A stretch of DNA of 64,000 nt from Candidatus Sumerlaeaceae bacterium (GCA_019695055.1 JAIBAT010000083.1:57725-121724), one strand, 5' to 3'. Counted from the first letter of the stretch, positions 1-8,552 are shown. The notes: generated from the letters alone by a model not told the origin. Numbers and translations: made by a program.

Positions 1-539
1 GCTACGCTGTCATTTATCGCACCGACAACGTCTCGTTGCTGTCCTCGACGGTTTATAACGACACAAACGACAAGTTTGAGCGTGAGCCCCAGATTGTGAA
101 AGTGCGTCACATCGCCACCGGGGAGGACTACACGTTCATCAACTGGCACACGATCTTCGGCACCACGGCCGAGCGGCAGCAGGAAATCGCCGACATCGTA
201 ACCGTGTTCAACAGTGTGCAAAACGGGAGTACTGCGGACGAGGATGTCATTCTCTTAGGCGACCACAATGCGGACGCAACCTCCGCCTGGTGGGCCAATC
301 TTAAGAGCACGTCCTATGTTTCGCCAGCAGTTACCTATAAGGTGAACGACCTGACGACCATCAATTCGTCCGGCGCTTATGCCAGCGCTTACGACCACTT
401 CTGGATGCAGACGTCCTATGTGACCGAGTACTCCAGCTCGGGTCGCGACTATGTGGCGAGTCCGCTCAATCTGTATAATAATTTATCGGACCACGCGCCG
501 ATCTGGCTGAAGCTCTACTCGTCCAGCGACACGGATTAG
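1..539 (+). CDS. Endonuclease/exonuclease/phosphatase-family hydrolase, 3' part only
   Basis: The reading frame is already open at the left edge (first full codon at base 3), so only the C-terminal part of about 178 residues is present. It carries the second half of a DNase I-like fold: INWHT, LLGDHNAD (the GDxN metal/phosphate motif), YDHFWM, and LSDHAPIWLKL near the C-terminus, whose SDH holds the usual catalytic histidine. Members cleave phosphodiesters in nucleic acids or phosphoinositides; the substrate cannot be told here. The Ser/Thr/Tyr-rich composition suggests a secreted enzyme, but the signal-peptide region lies outside the window. A strong terminator follows directly. Confidence 0.85.
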   Translation, partial: YAVIYRTDNVSLLSSTVYNDTNDKFEREPQIVKVRHIATGEDYTFINWHTIFGTTAERQQEIADIVTVFNSVQNGSTADEDVILLGDHNADATSAWWANLKSTSYVSPAVTYKVNDLTTINSSGAYASAYDHFWMQTSYVTEYSSSGRDYVASPLNLYNNLSDHAPIWLKLYSSSDTD

Positions 540-564
540 TCCCCTGGCGGCAAAGCAATTCCTT

Positions 565-612
565 CACGCCCGAGGTGCCCGTTATCGGCACTTCGGGCGT
601 GTTTCTTTTTTA
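565..612 (+). terminator. Rho-independent terminator after the EEP hydrolase gene
   Basis: Arms at 565-579 (CACGCCCGAGGTGCC) and 587-601 pair over 15 bp with one G-U, around a 7-base loop, and a T-rich run (602-612) follows. It lies 26 bases after the stop codon at 537-539. Confidence 0.93.
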
Positions 613-656
613 CCTGAAATTGCAGACACCATTATCGTGGCCAGGCGAGCCGCCCG

Positions 657-2438
657 ATGACCAACTCCCGACTGGCCGCCGTTGTGGTCTCGTGCGTCGT
701 GATCTTTGCCGGCGTGGTTTGGTATGCCAATCGAGGCGTCGCCCCAAAGGCTCCCATGGCTGTTACGCCAGCGGCCATCCCAAACAAAATAGATCCAACG
801 GTAACCCGTGTCATTTCCAAAGAGCCGGCACGGGCAGCATCCGTCATAGTCAAAGGGTCGCCCCAATCAGGCATCGGCCCTACAACGATCACGCTGACTG
901 CGCATCTGCGTCATTCGGAACTTGGGACGTCCACAGAGGTTCACGCGCTTGTCGGTCCCGCTTTCATCAGTGACGACGATCTGCTGGAGCGCCAGGCATG
1001 GCTGGCCCGCGGAGGGCAAGGTGCCGGCGCAACCGATGTGCTGGACCTGGCCAATGTTCGCAGCTATCTGCCCGCCCCGACAGGACCCGAAGGGGGTGGA
1101 TCTCTTGTGGGGCCCATGGCGGTTCCCCGGGCACCCGTGTATGACATCATCGCGTGGCCGGATGATCGCGAGTTCTTTCGGAAACGCCACACTGTGGAGG
1201 CCAATGCAACCTCCATCGATGCAGGCGAACTGCACGGGACACCGTCCACCGGATTAATCCTTGAGTTCACAAGCAACACCCTTGCGCAAAGGTCCTTCGT
1301 CGTGCGCCTCCTGCGGGGGCTGGATCCGGCCGACCCGACCGGCACCGAACGAGCCTCGCGACATCTGCCCGTCGTGCGCGCCATTCGCCCCGACATCGCC
1401 GACGCCCTGCAGCAGGGCGACACACTCCTGTTTTCGGCCACGGGTCAAAATCGCCTGGTGCCGCTGCTGCCCGACCCGCGAATTCGCATTGTCGTCTCCA
1501 CGGTGACGGGAGCAGAAGGCAAACCTGTGGAACTGGAACTGAAGGAGGGGCAGATCCGAACAGCCGCCCTCGACATCAGCAGCATCTTCGCCAATGGCGC
1601 GGCTGATCAGGTTGCCCTGACCGCAAGGGTGCTCATTGGAAACTCGCAGAAGCCGCTTCGCAATGCTTCCATCGAAAGATTGGATTCCCCCCTGCCCCAA
1701 AAGCAGCGCCTGCGAGACGACGGGTCATGCGATTTCGTCGGCCTGCCGGCCCGCGAGAAGTCGCAGTTCGAAGTCACGGTGGACGAAACAACGGCGAGTC
1801 GCCCCCTCTCACCCCCACGGCACTTGTTTACATTTGATCCGGGCCCGGAAACAAGCGGCCAGGCCACAAGGGAAATCATCTGGCGAATCCCGGCGCTCAA
1901 CTGGCTCACTGCTGAAATGGATGCCGTTACTGCAAAAGCCGCATCCAGTTCGACCCATCCCCATTTCCCGATATTCGCACTGCAACGGCGTGTGGAACCC
2001 GGCGGCCGCTGGCGAATGACACAGTCCGATCATTTTCCACGGGAGGGGAACAAGGTTAGCGCGTCCATTTCCCAACCGGGCACCTTTCGTCTCGTCGTCA
2101 TGCTGTCCCCTTTTCATCAGGAGGAAACTGCGGCAGTGGAATTTGACGAGAACACCGGCGAAAAGACCGCCTCCCTCACCCCCCGCGCCGCCACCCAGCG
2201 CAATCTGACGGTTGTTTCCGCCGATGGACAGCCCGTTGCCGGTGCCTACGTCACGGTTTCAGGCCCCAGCGGTTCCGTGCCACCGGCGGAAGGAATCACG
2301 AATTCCGCGGGACAATTTAATCTGGGGCCGGTGAATGTGGATCTCATCCACGCGAGAATTTCCGCGAGCGGCAAACGGACCGTCGAGAGGGATATTTCCG
2401 TCCCTCCCGGCCAGGAAGACCTGAAGGTGCAGTTCTGA
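657..2438 (+). CDS. Membrane-anchored protein of unknown function with a C-terminal carboxypeptidase-regulatory-like domain
   Basis: The protein has 593 residues. Residues 5-24 form one hydrophobic segment (AAVVVSCVVIFAGVVWY), followed by a long hydrophilic Pro/Ala-rich region, so most of it is probably periplasmic. The last roughly 80 residues (NLTVVSADGQPVAGAYVTV ... TNSAGQFNLGPV) look like a carboxypeptidase-regulatory-like/CNA-B beta-sandwich, a fold common in surface proteins. The middle matches no family I recognise. ATG 657 is the first start before the hydrophobic segment. The gene stands alone between the terminator upstream and the epimerase gene, which starts 102 bases downstream on the same strand. 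No function is assigned. Confidence 0.7.
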   Translation: MTNSRLAAVVVSCVVIFAGVVWYANRGVAPKAPMAVTPAAIPNKIDPTVTRVISKEPARAASVIVKGSPQSGIGPTTITLTAHLRHSELGTSTEVHALVGPAFISDDDLLERQAWLARGGQGAGATDVLDLANVRSYLPAPTGPEGGGSLVGPMAVPRAPVYDIIAWPDDREFFRKRHTVEANATSIDAGELHGTPSTGLILEFTSNTLAQRSFVVRLLRGLDPADPTGTERASRHLPVVRAIRPDIADALQQGDTLLFSATGQNRLVPLLPDPRIRIVVSTVTGAEGKPVELELKEGQIRTAALDISSIFANGAADQVALTARVLIGNSQKPLRNASIERLDSPLPQKQRLRDDGSCDFVGLPAREKSQFEVTVDETTASRPLSPPRHLFTFDPGPETSGQATREIIWRIPALNWLTAEMDAVTAKAASSSTHPHFPIFALQRRVEPGGRWRMTQSDHFPREGNKVSASISQPGTFRLVVMLSPFHQEETAAVEFDENTGEKTASLTPRAATQRNLTVVSADGQPVAGAYVTVSGPSGSVPPAEGITNSAGQFNLGPVNVDLIHARISASGKRTVERDISVPPGQEDLKVQF

Positions 2439-2540
2439 CACGGGAATGGTGCGCGGAAATTCCCTCGCAATGCGCGAATTCCCGCGGCTTCCATGGCTAC
2501 CACAATCTCATGAAATAATGGGAAGGATGGCGGCACAGAG

Positions 2541-3668
2541 ATGTTCAAACATGTTCTGGTAACGGGTGGGGCGGGATTCATCGGGTCGCACATGGTGGAC
2601 CTTTTGCTCGAGCGCGGCTACAAGGTTCGCGTGTTCGACAACCTCGAACCGCAGGTTCATGGCCAGATTGATGCGCCCCCGGCCTATCTCAGCAGCGAGG
2701 CTGAGTTCGTCCGCGGGGACGTCCTCGATCGCGACGCCTTTGCCCGTGCCCTCAAGGGAATTGACGCCGTCATCCATGACGCCGCGATGGTCGGTGTCGG
2801 CCAGAGCCAGTACCAAATCACCCGATATACCGACGTCAACGTGACCGGTACCGCCAATCTGTTCGACATCATCGTAAACGAAAAGACATCCGTCGAGCGG
2901 GTGCTCGTCGCCAGCAGCATGAGCATTTATGGCGAGGGTTGCTACCGGAGAACCAACGGAGAGGTTGTGGCGCCGGTCGTTCGACCTGCCGCGCAAATGG
3001 AAGCCCACGATTTCGAAATGCGCGATCCCGACACAGGCCAGGTCATGGAGCCCGTAGGGACCCCCGAAACAAAGCCCCTTTACTGCACCTCCATTTATGC
3101 CCTTAACAAAAAGGACCAGGAAGAATACACCCTCGTTACCGGCCGCATCCACGGCCTGCCCACCGTGGCGTGTCGTTTCTTTAATGTTTATGGGCCGCGC
3201 CAGTCGCTGTCCAATCCCTATACGGGCGCTGCGGCCATTTTCATGAGCCGCATCAAGAACGGCAACGCACCGCTGCTTTACGAGGACGGAAAGCAGATGC
3301 GCGACTTTATCTGTGTGCGCGATATCGTCGAGGCCAAGCTGTTCCTGCTGGAAAATCCGAAGGCCAACCACGAGCCGTACAACATTTGCACCGGCAAACC
3401 AACGTCCATTACCGAGCTCTCCATGACGTTGGCGAAACTGTACGGGCAACCGGACCTTAAGCCAAACATCGTGGGCCAATTCCGCGCGGGCGACATCCGC
3501 CACTGTTACGGTGACGGCTCGCGCCTCACGGCCCTCGGCTGGATGCACCGCATCGGCCTTGAAGACGGCCTGCGCGACCTCGTCAAATGGTCCGAGGGAG
3601 TGGAGGCGGTGGACATGGTCGAGAAAGCCCACCGCGAACTCGCAGAGCGCGGCCTCGTCAAAGGTTAA
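2541..3668 (+). CDS. NAD-dependent nucleotide-sugar epimerase/dehydratase, dTDP-L-rhamnose 4-epimerase-like
   Basis: This 375-residue protein is an extended short-chain dehydrogenase. The N-terminus has the Rossmann motif VTGGAGFIGSH and an acidic end of beta-2 (VFDNLEPQVHG). An active-site SSMSIYGEG segment is followed by YALNK, the YxxxK pair (SIYALNKKDQEEY). FNVYGPRQ is the sugar-binding signature of the GalE/RmlB superfamily. The DNLEPQVHG stretch resembles sequences annotated as dTDP-L-rhamnose 4-epimerases, but substrate assignment from that is only an inference. It would act in the cytoplasm to make an activated sugar for surface glycans. No glycosyltransferase gene is adjacent. It converges with the lipoprotein gene, 23 bases away. 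Confidence 0.85.
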   Translation: MFKHVLVTGGAGFIGSHMVDLLLERGYKVRVFDNLEPQVHGQIDAPPAYLSSEAEFVRGDVLDRDAFARALKGIDAVIHDAAMVGVGQSQYQITRYTDVNVTGTANLFDIIVNEKTSVERVLVASSMSIYGEGCYRRTNGEVVAPVVRPAAQMEAHDFEMRDPDTGQVMEPVGTPETKPLYCTSIYALNKKDQEEYTLVTGRIHGLPTVACRFFNVYGPRQSLSNPYTGAAAIFMSRIKNGNAPLLYEDGKQMRDFICVRDIVEAKLFLLENPKANHEPYNICTGKPTSITELSMTLAKLYGQPDLKPNIVGQFRAGDIRHCYGDGSRLTALGWMHRIGLEDGLRDLVKWSEGVEAVDMVEKAHRELAERGLVKG

Positions 3669-3691
3669 AGCAGTTTACCCCCAATTCCCCC

Positions 3692-4939
3692 TTAGGGAGT
3701 GTTGCTCATGGGGGTGAGTTTGGGTTTGGCTGCCGGGGCCGCCGCAGGCTGCTGGGGAGCCGCAGGTCGGGTCGAGAAAGCCGCAGGCGCAGCCGTTGCA
3801 GGAGTCACCGCCATGGGCTGCCCCGCTGGAACAGCCGAAATGGGCGTCACGACAGCCGGCGCCATGGTGGGCGCCCCAGTTGGCTCCACATTGTTCATGG
3901 TTGGCGCCGCCCCGCTGCCAGAGGAGGGCGAGCTCCCACGCGAACCGCGGTTTGCGCCTGCCGCCATTCCTCCCAACACCATCTCCTGAAGTTTGGATTC
4001 CAATGCCTTGCTTCGTTCCTTGGGGTCTTTGGGTAGGGAGGCAACTTCCTTCTCCATCGTGTCAATCCACCCATCCGCCATCTCCTTTGGCACCTCGATG
4101 GACAGGTTTACACCATCCGAGTCGGATTTGGCCTGCAGATTTTGCAGGAAGTCCGGCACGTTCGATGCAACCTGCGGATTCATCTTGGCCATTCCCAATC
4201 CCATGTTCAGCAGGTTGGCCAACTCCTTCCGGTCATCCTCGGAATCCAAATAAACCGTTGCATCAACCTTAGGCTGTTTGTCCCAACCGAAAGTCACAGC
4301 CGCGATCTTCACCTTCTTAAGAGCTTCCGTGCCCTTGGGACTCATGGCACTCACCATCCCAAGCTGGGGCCCGGCCATTCCGATCAGGGGCTCCGCGTTG
4401 ATCACAAGGGACGCCACATGGCTCGACGACAGCATGATGGCTTTTTGGAATACAGGGGAGGCCTTCGCCGCCGGGTTTTTCTTCGCTGCCGTGCGCTGCA
4501 TCGTTTCATAATCCGCAGGCTTTCCGCAGAAGAGGACCGTTTTGTCATCCACAGCCACGAATTGAACCTTTTGCTGCATCGTGACCGCCGCATGGCCGTC
4601 CACCTTGGTCTCCGTTGCGTCCGGCTGCTTCTTCAGTTCGGCCAGAATCTCCGCGGAGGTCCCGGGCGCTCCCGTCATAACACCAAACATTCCAGCCTGG
4701 GCAGTGGCTCCACTCACGGCGAGATAAATCCGATTCACCTTTGTAGACGTGGGTTGTCCCGTTAGTTGTTCAGCCAGTTTGGTCAGGCGTTTTGCCCCGG
4801 CCTCATTCTCGGCCTGCTGGGGGTTTACGGCGAAATAGGCTGCTCCCTCTGGCAGGTAATCTATGGCTTCCTTGGCGCCGCAACCTGCAAACAGAAGGGC
4901 GGAAGCGGCCGCAAGGGCCAGCAAGGCAATGCGTTTCAT
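3692..4939 (-). CDS. Predicted lipoprotein of unknown function
   Basis: The start is taken at ATG 4939, which has AAGGA upstream and begins a lipoprotein signal peptide (MKRIALLALAAASALLFAGC). An upstream in-frame ATG would add ten residues without improving the signal. The mature 415-residue precursor starts with Cys and reads AIDYLPEGAAYFAVNPQQAE, a pattern seen in periplasmic or outer-membrane lipoproteins of unknown role. The middle is soluble alpha/beta-like. The last 80 residues are a low-complexity Pro/Ala/Thr/Ser linker without a recognisable domain. The 97 bases between this gene and the VanZ-like gene hold no clear terminator. No function can be given. Confidence 0.75.
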   Translation of the reverse strand: MKRIALLALAAASALLFAGCGAKEAIDYLPEGAAYFAVNPQQAENEAGAKRLTKLAEQLTGQPTSTKVNRIYLAVSGATAQAGMFGVMTGAPGTSAEILAELKKQPDATETKVDGHAAVTMQQKVQFVAVDDKTVLFCGKPADYETMQRTAAKKNPAAKASPVFQKAIMLSSSHVASLVINAEPLIGMAGPQLGMVSAMSPKGTEALKKVKIAAVTFGWDKQPKVDATVYLDSEDDRKELANLLNMGLGMAKMNPQVASNVPDFLQNLQAKSDSDGVNLSIEVPKEMADGWIDTMEKEVASLPKDPKERSKALESKLQEMVLGGMAAGANRGSRGSSPSSGSGAAPTMNNVEPTGAPTMAPAVVTPISAVPAGQPMAVTPATAAPAAFSTRPAAPQQPAAAPAAKPKLTPMSNTP

Positions 4940-5035
4940 GGCGGTATCCTTTTGAGTCATTTTGGGCAAAATTGGGTTCAGTACAGTAGAGACAAACCAA
5001 GCGGTTAATGTTACAATATTCCCCTGTCGAGAGAT

Positions 5036-5473
5036 TTATGGCAGGCCGCGGGCCACGGATTGGTAGAAAATGACAGCCGCTGCCCCGGCAATGCCGCAAC
5101 AGGAGTGCAGGAAGTCCACCCGGCGGAATTGTCGCGTTCCACTGCGCAGTTGGTGCAACTCGTCAAGATAGGCGGCTGCCATGCAGATCAGCGCGATGCC
5201 GATGGCCGGGCCCGCGGAAAACTCCATCCGTCCGTGGCGCCAGACTGTGTCCACCAGCCAAAATAGCACGAGAAAAAGCCCGCCAAACTCCACATAGTGA
5301 CCGGCGGCACGGAAACTCCCGTGGTGACGGTTCAGGAAGTCGTGAAGCCACGGCACACGCGCGCACCTGTCGATCCAGGTTTGGGTTTGATTGCGACCAA
5401 ATGTGCCGCCACCCAGCCACCATATCAAAGCGCAAATGCCCCCGAGAGCCAGAAGTGGAAACAGTGTTTTCAT
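5036..5473 (-). CDS. VanZ-like membrane protein
   Basis: With ATG 5473 the protein has 145 residues. It has about four hydrophobic segments and the VanZ-family signature: AGHYVEFGGLFL (the H..EF block), then YLDELHQLRSGTRQFRRVDFLHSCCGIAGA (the DExHQ...R...D...N/H.G block). VanZ proteins are small integral membrane proteins. One member gives low-level teicoplanin resistance, but most have no known function. The start codon overlaps the stop of the lipid-kinase gene as ATGA (5470-5473), so the two are translationally coupled. It is the last gene of a three-gene membrane/lipid operon. A longer upstream reading frame in this phase runs through the kinase gene and is not used. Confidence 0.82.
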   Translation of the reverse strand: MKTLFPLLALGGICALIWWLGGGTFGRNQTQTWIDRCARVPWLHDFLNRHHGSFRAAGHYVEFGGLFLVLFWLVDTVWRHGRMEFSAGPAIGIALICMAAAYLDELHQLRSGTRQFRRVDFLHSCCGIAGAAAVIFYQSVARGLP

Positions 5474-6399
5474 GGCGCGGGCTGGTTCCCCTCGCGATTC
5501 AACAGCACCTGCACGGCGCCTGGCAAAACCTCGAAAACGTAGTCGCGATCCGCCCCCAGGGAGACCGCATCGCCGTCGAGCTGGAGATGAAGACGCTCCG
5601 CTCCCCGCACCCGCATCCTGGAAAATTCGTGGTGCTCCACCCCCGGCACCCATTTGTGCCATCCGGCCACGCCGAGGGCGGCACCGCCGAATAGTCCCGC
5701 AAGGGTGGCAAAGCGGCTGGATTTGAGCAAATAGAGTTCCATCTTCCCCGATGCGGGGCGAACGCGGTGAAACATCCGAAGGCCGGCGTAGTCCTGCAGG
5801 TTGCTGAGGATGACCGATTCGGCACTCGCGGTTACCGTTTGATCCGTGTCCGGGTTGTTCAATTCAATTTCCAGTTTAGGCAGTCTTCCCGGGCTTGCCG
5901 CCTGCCGCAGGCCGCGAAACAGATAGGCAAATCGCCCGAGGCGCGCCTTGGAAGCTTCGTCCACACCGTGGACCACCGCCGCATCGAAACCAACACTCGC
6001 GAAGCAGAGAAAATGGCGTTCGTTTACGCGCCCGACGTCCATCTTCACCGGTGAAGCCTGCAACAAGTAGCGTGCCGCGGCCACAGGGCTGTGGGGAATG
6101 CCAATGCACCGCGCCAGGGCATTGATGGTGCCCATGGGGACAATGCCGTAGGAAAAACCGCGGCCGATGGACTGGTTCAGGAGCGCGTTAACAGTGCCAT
6201 CGCCGCCGCCGATCCACAGCGTGTCGAACCCGTCTTCCCGCGCCCCGCGCACGCGCTCCATGGATTGCTCCACCGTCTCACTCAGGAAGATTTCGCGTTC
6301 CGTGGCAAACTCGTCGAACAGTCGCTCGATGGAATCCAGCATTCGCTGTTGTGGCTGGCGCCTACCGCGCCAGACGTTGACGACAAAAAGAACCTTCAC
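5470..6399 (-). CDS. Diacylglycerol/lipid kinase family protein (YegS/DagK-like)
   Basis: The protein has 309 residues and a GTG start at 6399. The N-terminal Rossmann-like domain contains LWIGGGDGTVNALLNQ, the GGGDGT nucleotide-binding signature of the NAD kinase/DAG kinase superfamily, followed by YGIVPMGTINALAR (the PxGTxN block). The C-terminal beta-sandwich ends ERLHLQLDGDAVSL, typical of the lipid-kinase fold (QxDGE-like, here LDGDA). It should phosphorylate diacylglycerol or a related lipid at the inner face of the membrane. The GTG overlaps the stop of the upstream EI24 gene (GTGA), and its own stop overlaps the VanZ-like gene, so the three are one coupled operon for membrane-lipid work. 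Confidence 0.9.
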   Translation of the reverse strand: MKVLFVVNVWRGRRQPQQRMLDSIERLFDEFATEREIFLSETVEQSMERVRGAREDGFDTLWIGGGDGTVNALLNQSIGRGFSYGIVPMGTINALARCIGIPHSPVAAARYLLQASPVKMDVGRVNERHFLCFASVGFDAAVVHGVDEASKARLGRFAYLFRGLRQAASPGRLPKLEIELNNPDTDQTVTASAESVILSNLQDYAGLRMFHRVRPASGKMELYLLKSSRFATLAGLFGGAALGVAGWHKWVPGVEHHEFSRMRVRGAERLHLQLDGDAVSLGADRDYVFEVLPGAVQVLLNREGNQPAP

Positions 6400-7169
6400 G
6401 CGGCGCGAGGCCCGGCGGGCGGGCTTAGCCGCCCATGAAGCAACGTGCCACCCACCACGCCAAGGGGCAGAAAGACGAAATTCACCAGCGGAACGAGACC
6501 AATGAAGGCCATCGTGACGCCAAAGCCCAGGGAAGCCGGGAGATTATCGCGCACAAAATCCATTTTTCGCCCCAAAAGGATGGTGCCCCTTCGCTCGAGC
6601 GGATACGTGAAATTGTCGAGGGCAAAAAAGACCGCGCTGGCCGCGATCTGCGCAGGAAAGGCCAGTGGCGCAAGGAGCGGAATGAAGGCCGCCACAAGCA
6701 GCAATACCATTGTGGGAACGTAAATGGCCAGCCGCTTGAGTTCCTGAAGCGCCGCCAACCCCTGACGCCGCCCCCATTGGCCCCACGTCATTGCCACTGT
6801 GTCCCGCCAACCCGTCGCCAGGCGATCCGTGCGCTCGCTGAGAAGGTCATTGAACGGAATGGCCGCAAGATTCCCCACCGTGACAAAAGATAAGAGTGTT
6901 ATGATGAGCCGCAGGAGCAGTGCCCCGGCTTTAAGGACCCAAAGCCATGCCACCCACCACCATTGCGTTCCCGGTTCGTGGCCTGCCAGCCAATGCGCCG
7001 CCACCGTTCCCGTCCAGCGCCACACGAGAAAGATGACCGCGGCGTTGATGAGAAACGGCGCGACACAAAACGGCCAGAGGGAAGGGTGGCGTGCAATAAA
7101 GACCACCGCTCGAAAAGGCGTCAGGAATCCACCGGAAAAACCCGGCGGCTGTGGAGTGCTGAAGGTCAT
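6396..7169 (-). CDS. EI24/CysZ-like integral membrane protein
   Basis: The start is taken at ATG 7169 (MTFSTPQPPGFSGGFL), giving 257 residues. Earlier in-frame starts would run through the toxin-antitoxin promoter region. The protein has about four to five long hydrophobic segments and the EI24/CysZ layout: a soluble PF.A..FI..HPSLWPFCVAPFLIN entry, then transmembrane helices, an amphipathic middle (LLSERTDRLATGW) and two C-terminal helices with GFGVTMAFIGLVPLVNFVFLPLGVVGGTLL. CysZ transports sulfate in proteobacteria, but most relatives are uncharacterised, and nothing here points to sulfur. It heads the operon with the lipid kinase and VanZ-like genes (GTGA overlap) and is divergent from mazEF. 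Confidence 0.78.
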   Translation of the reverse strand: MTFSTPQPPGFSGGFLTPFRAVVFIARHPSLWPFCVAPFLINAAVIFLVWRWTGTVAAHWLAGHEPGTQWWWVAWLWVLKAGALLLRLIITLLSFVTVGNLAAIPFNDLLSERTDRLATGWRDTVAMTWGQWGRRQGLAALQELKRLAIYVPTMVLLLVAAFIPLLAPLAFPAQIAASAVFFALDNFTYPLERRGTILLGRKMDFVRDNLPASLGFGVTMAFIGLVPLVNFVFLPLGVVGGTLLHGRLSPPAGPRAA

Positions 7170-7257
7170 TGGGTTCTGTATAACCCGAAGGACGAAAAAC
7201 AGTTTCGATTGGTTCCCGTTCGGCTTCCATAAACGATGAAGCAATTCCCACGGCATG

Positions 7258-7275
7258 AGTATAACCAAGTATAAC
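7258..7275 (+). promoter_or_regulatory. Direct repeats in front of the toxin-antitoxin pair, candidate operator
   Basis: AGTATAAC occurs at 7258-7265 and again at 7268-7275, exactly 10 bp apart (one helical turn), six bases before the antitoxin start. GTATAAC occurs once more at 7178-7184, on the side of the divergent EI24 gene. Ribbon-helix-helix antitoxins usually autoregulate by binding short repeats in this place. The repeats could also simply be promoter -10 elements. Confidence 0.45.
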
Positions 7276-7281
7276 TCAGCC

Positions 7282-7518
7282 ATGAAAACCGCCATTTCCA
7301 TTCCCGACGACGTTTTCCAATCCGCGGAGGAATTCTCGCGCAGCCACAAGGTTTCGCGAAGTGCCCTGTACACCGCAGCCGTGAAGTCCTACCTCGCGCG
7401 CCATCGATTGGAGAATGTGACCTCACAACTAAACGGCATTTACGGCCGGGAGGACTCAAAACTGTCCGAGGATGTTTACAGTGCGCAGATTGCCTCATTT
7501 GAGCTGGATGAGTGGTAA
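7282..7518 (+). CDS. Ribbon-helix-helix antitoxin, MazE-like
   Basis: The start is taken at ATG 7282, giving 78 residues; an ATG at 7255 would place the start inside the repeat region. The N-terminus (MKTAISIPDDVFQSAEEF) followed by KVSRSALYTAAVKSYL is a classic ribbon-helix-helix DNA-binding domain, with a beta-strand and two helices. The acidic C-terminal tail ending in FELDEW is the part that usually wraps around and blocks the toxin. The stop overlaps the GTG start of the mazF-like gene by seven bases, the usual layout for a toxin-antitoxin pair. It is expected to repress its own promoter together with the toxin. Confidence 0.9.
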   Translation: MKTAISIPDDVFQSAEEFSRSHKVSRSALYTAAVKSYLARHRLENVTSQLNGIYGREDSKLSEDVYSAQIASFELDEW

Positions 7519-7868
7519 TCAGACGAGGTGAAATCTGGTGGGCAGATCTGCCAGACCCCAAGGGCTCGGGGCCGGGTTATCGCCGGCCGGTGCTCGTGGT
7601 CCAATCGGATGAGTTTAACCGAAGTGCCATCCGGACCACCATTGTCCTTGTGGTGACTTCCAATACTGCTTTGGCTGCAGCTCCGGGCAACGTGGCCATT
7701 TCGCGCCGCCAGTCCGGCCTTCCCAAAAACTCTGTGATCAATGTGTCGCAGTGTATTACGTTGGACAAGAATCTTTTATCCGAACGCGTAGCTTCAGCTC
7801 CCCCCAAGGTCATGATTGCCGTGGAGGCTGGATTGCAGCTTGTGTTAAATCTGGGATTTGCCGGCTAA
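7512..7868 (+). CDS. mazF: MazF/PemK-family toxin (mRNA endoribonuclease)
   Basis: The protein has 118 residues from a GTG start at 7512. It opens with IRRGEIWWADLPDPKGSGPGYRRPVLVVQSD, the MazF/PemK signature that includes the catalytic-region Arg and the G-x-G-x-RP-V-L-V core. VVTSN and LDKNLLSE-like segments follow at the expected spacing. MazF enzymes cut single-stranded RNA at short motifs and arrest growth when not held by the antitoxin. The cutting site of this one cannot be read from the sequence. It converges on lexA, and the two stop codons overlap (7865-7868), so there is no room for a terminator between them. Confidence 0.93.
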   Translation: MVIRRGEIWWADLPDPKGSGPGYRRPVLVVQSDEFNRSAIRTTIVLVVTSNTALAAAPGNVAISRRQSGLPKNSVINVSQCITLDKNLLSERVASAPPKVMIAVEAGLQLVLNLGFAG

Positions 7869-8509
7869 ATCTGCCGAATCACCCCGACCACTTTCCCCGC
7901 AACATGGAAATCCCTCGAGCCTTTTTCCACGAGGATGGGCTTCAGTCGCGAGTTCTCGGGCTCCAGCCGCCAGCGTTTGCCGTCGTCATAGATGCGTTTC
8001 ACGGTGGCTTCATCGTTCACCACCGCCACGCCAATCTGGCCATTTTCCACGCGCCCCTGCTGGCGCACGATGACGAGGTCGCCATCCACGATTCCCGCAT
8101 CAATCATACTGTCGCCCTTCACGCGAAGCGCGAAGGTCTCCGAGCCGGCCCGGAACAGGGTCTTCATGTTCACCATGCCGTCGAAATTCTGCTCGGCCAG
8201 AATGGGCTCGCCGGCAGCCACGCGCCCCACCAGCGGAATACCCTCCTCGGGAGTGTGAATATCGCGCACCACGGCCGTACGCTGCCTGGGAAGCCCCGTG
8301 GCGAGCGAGAAGGTCCGCGCGCGCCGCGTGCCTCGCTCCAGGTGACCCGCAGCTTCGAGCTGGCGAACGTAATAATCCACCGTGTTCGTCGAGCGAAAAT
8401 CCATGTGGGCGGCAATCTCCCGCACCGACGGAAAAACCCCCGTCTTCTCATGATGATGGCGGATAAAATCCAAAATGCGTTTTTGCTTCTCGTTCAGCTT
8501 CTGCGTCAT
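7865..8509 (-). CDS. lexA: LexA repressor
   Basis: The protein has 214 residues, the usual length. The N-terminal winged helix (MTQKLNEKQKRILDFI ... TGVFPSVREIA) carries the recognition helix around FRSTNTVDYYVRQL. The C-terminal S24 peptidase domain has the self-cleavage site Ala99-Gly100 (GRVAAGEP), the nucleophile Ser134 (VKGDSMIDAG) and the general base Lys171 (EATVKRIY). It represses the SOS regulon and cleaves itself when RecA is activated on single-stranded DNA. A perfect inverted repeat 26 bases upstream indicates autoregulation. No other SOS gene is adjacent: a toxin-antitoxin pair lies downstream and a tRNA upstream. Confidence 0.97.
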   Translation of the reverse strand: MTQKLNEKQKRILDFIRHHHEKTGVFPSVREIAAHMDFRSTNTVDYYVRQLEAAGHLERGTRRARTFSLATGLPRQRTAVVRDIHTPEEGIPLVGRVAAGEPILAEQNFDGMVNMKTLFRAGSETFALRVKGDSMIDAGIVDGDLVIVRQQGRVENGQIGVAVVNDEATVKRIYDDGKRWRLEPENSRLKPILVEKGSRDFHVAGKVVGVIRQI

Positions 8510-8534
8510 GGGTGGCTTCCTGCAAATCGTGGTT

Positions 8535-8552
8535 TTAGAACTGGCGTTCTAA
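8535..8552 (-). promoter_or_regulatory. LexA operator (SOS box) of lexA
   Basis: TTAGAAC-TGGC-GTTCTAA is a perfect 7-bp inverted repeat with a four-base spacer, ending 26 bases before the lexA start. The core GAAC-N4-GTTC is the same as in the Gram-positive/Bacillus-type SOS box rather than the E. coli CTG-N10-CAG. Confidence 0.9.
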
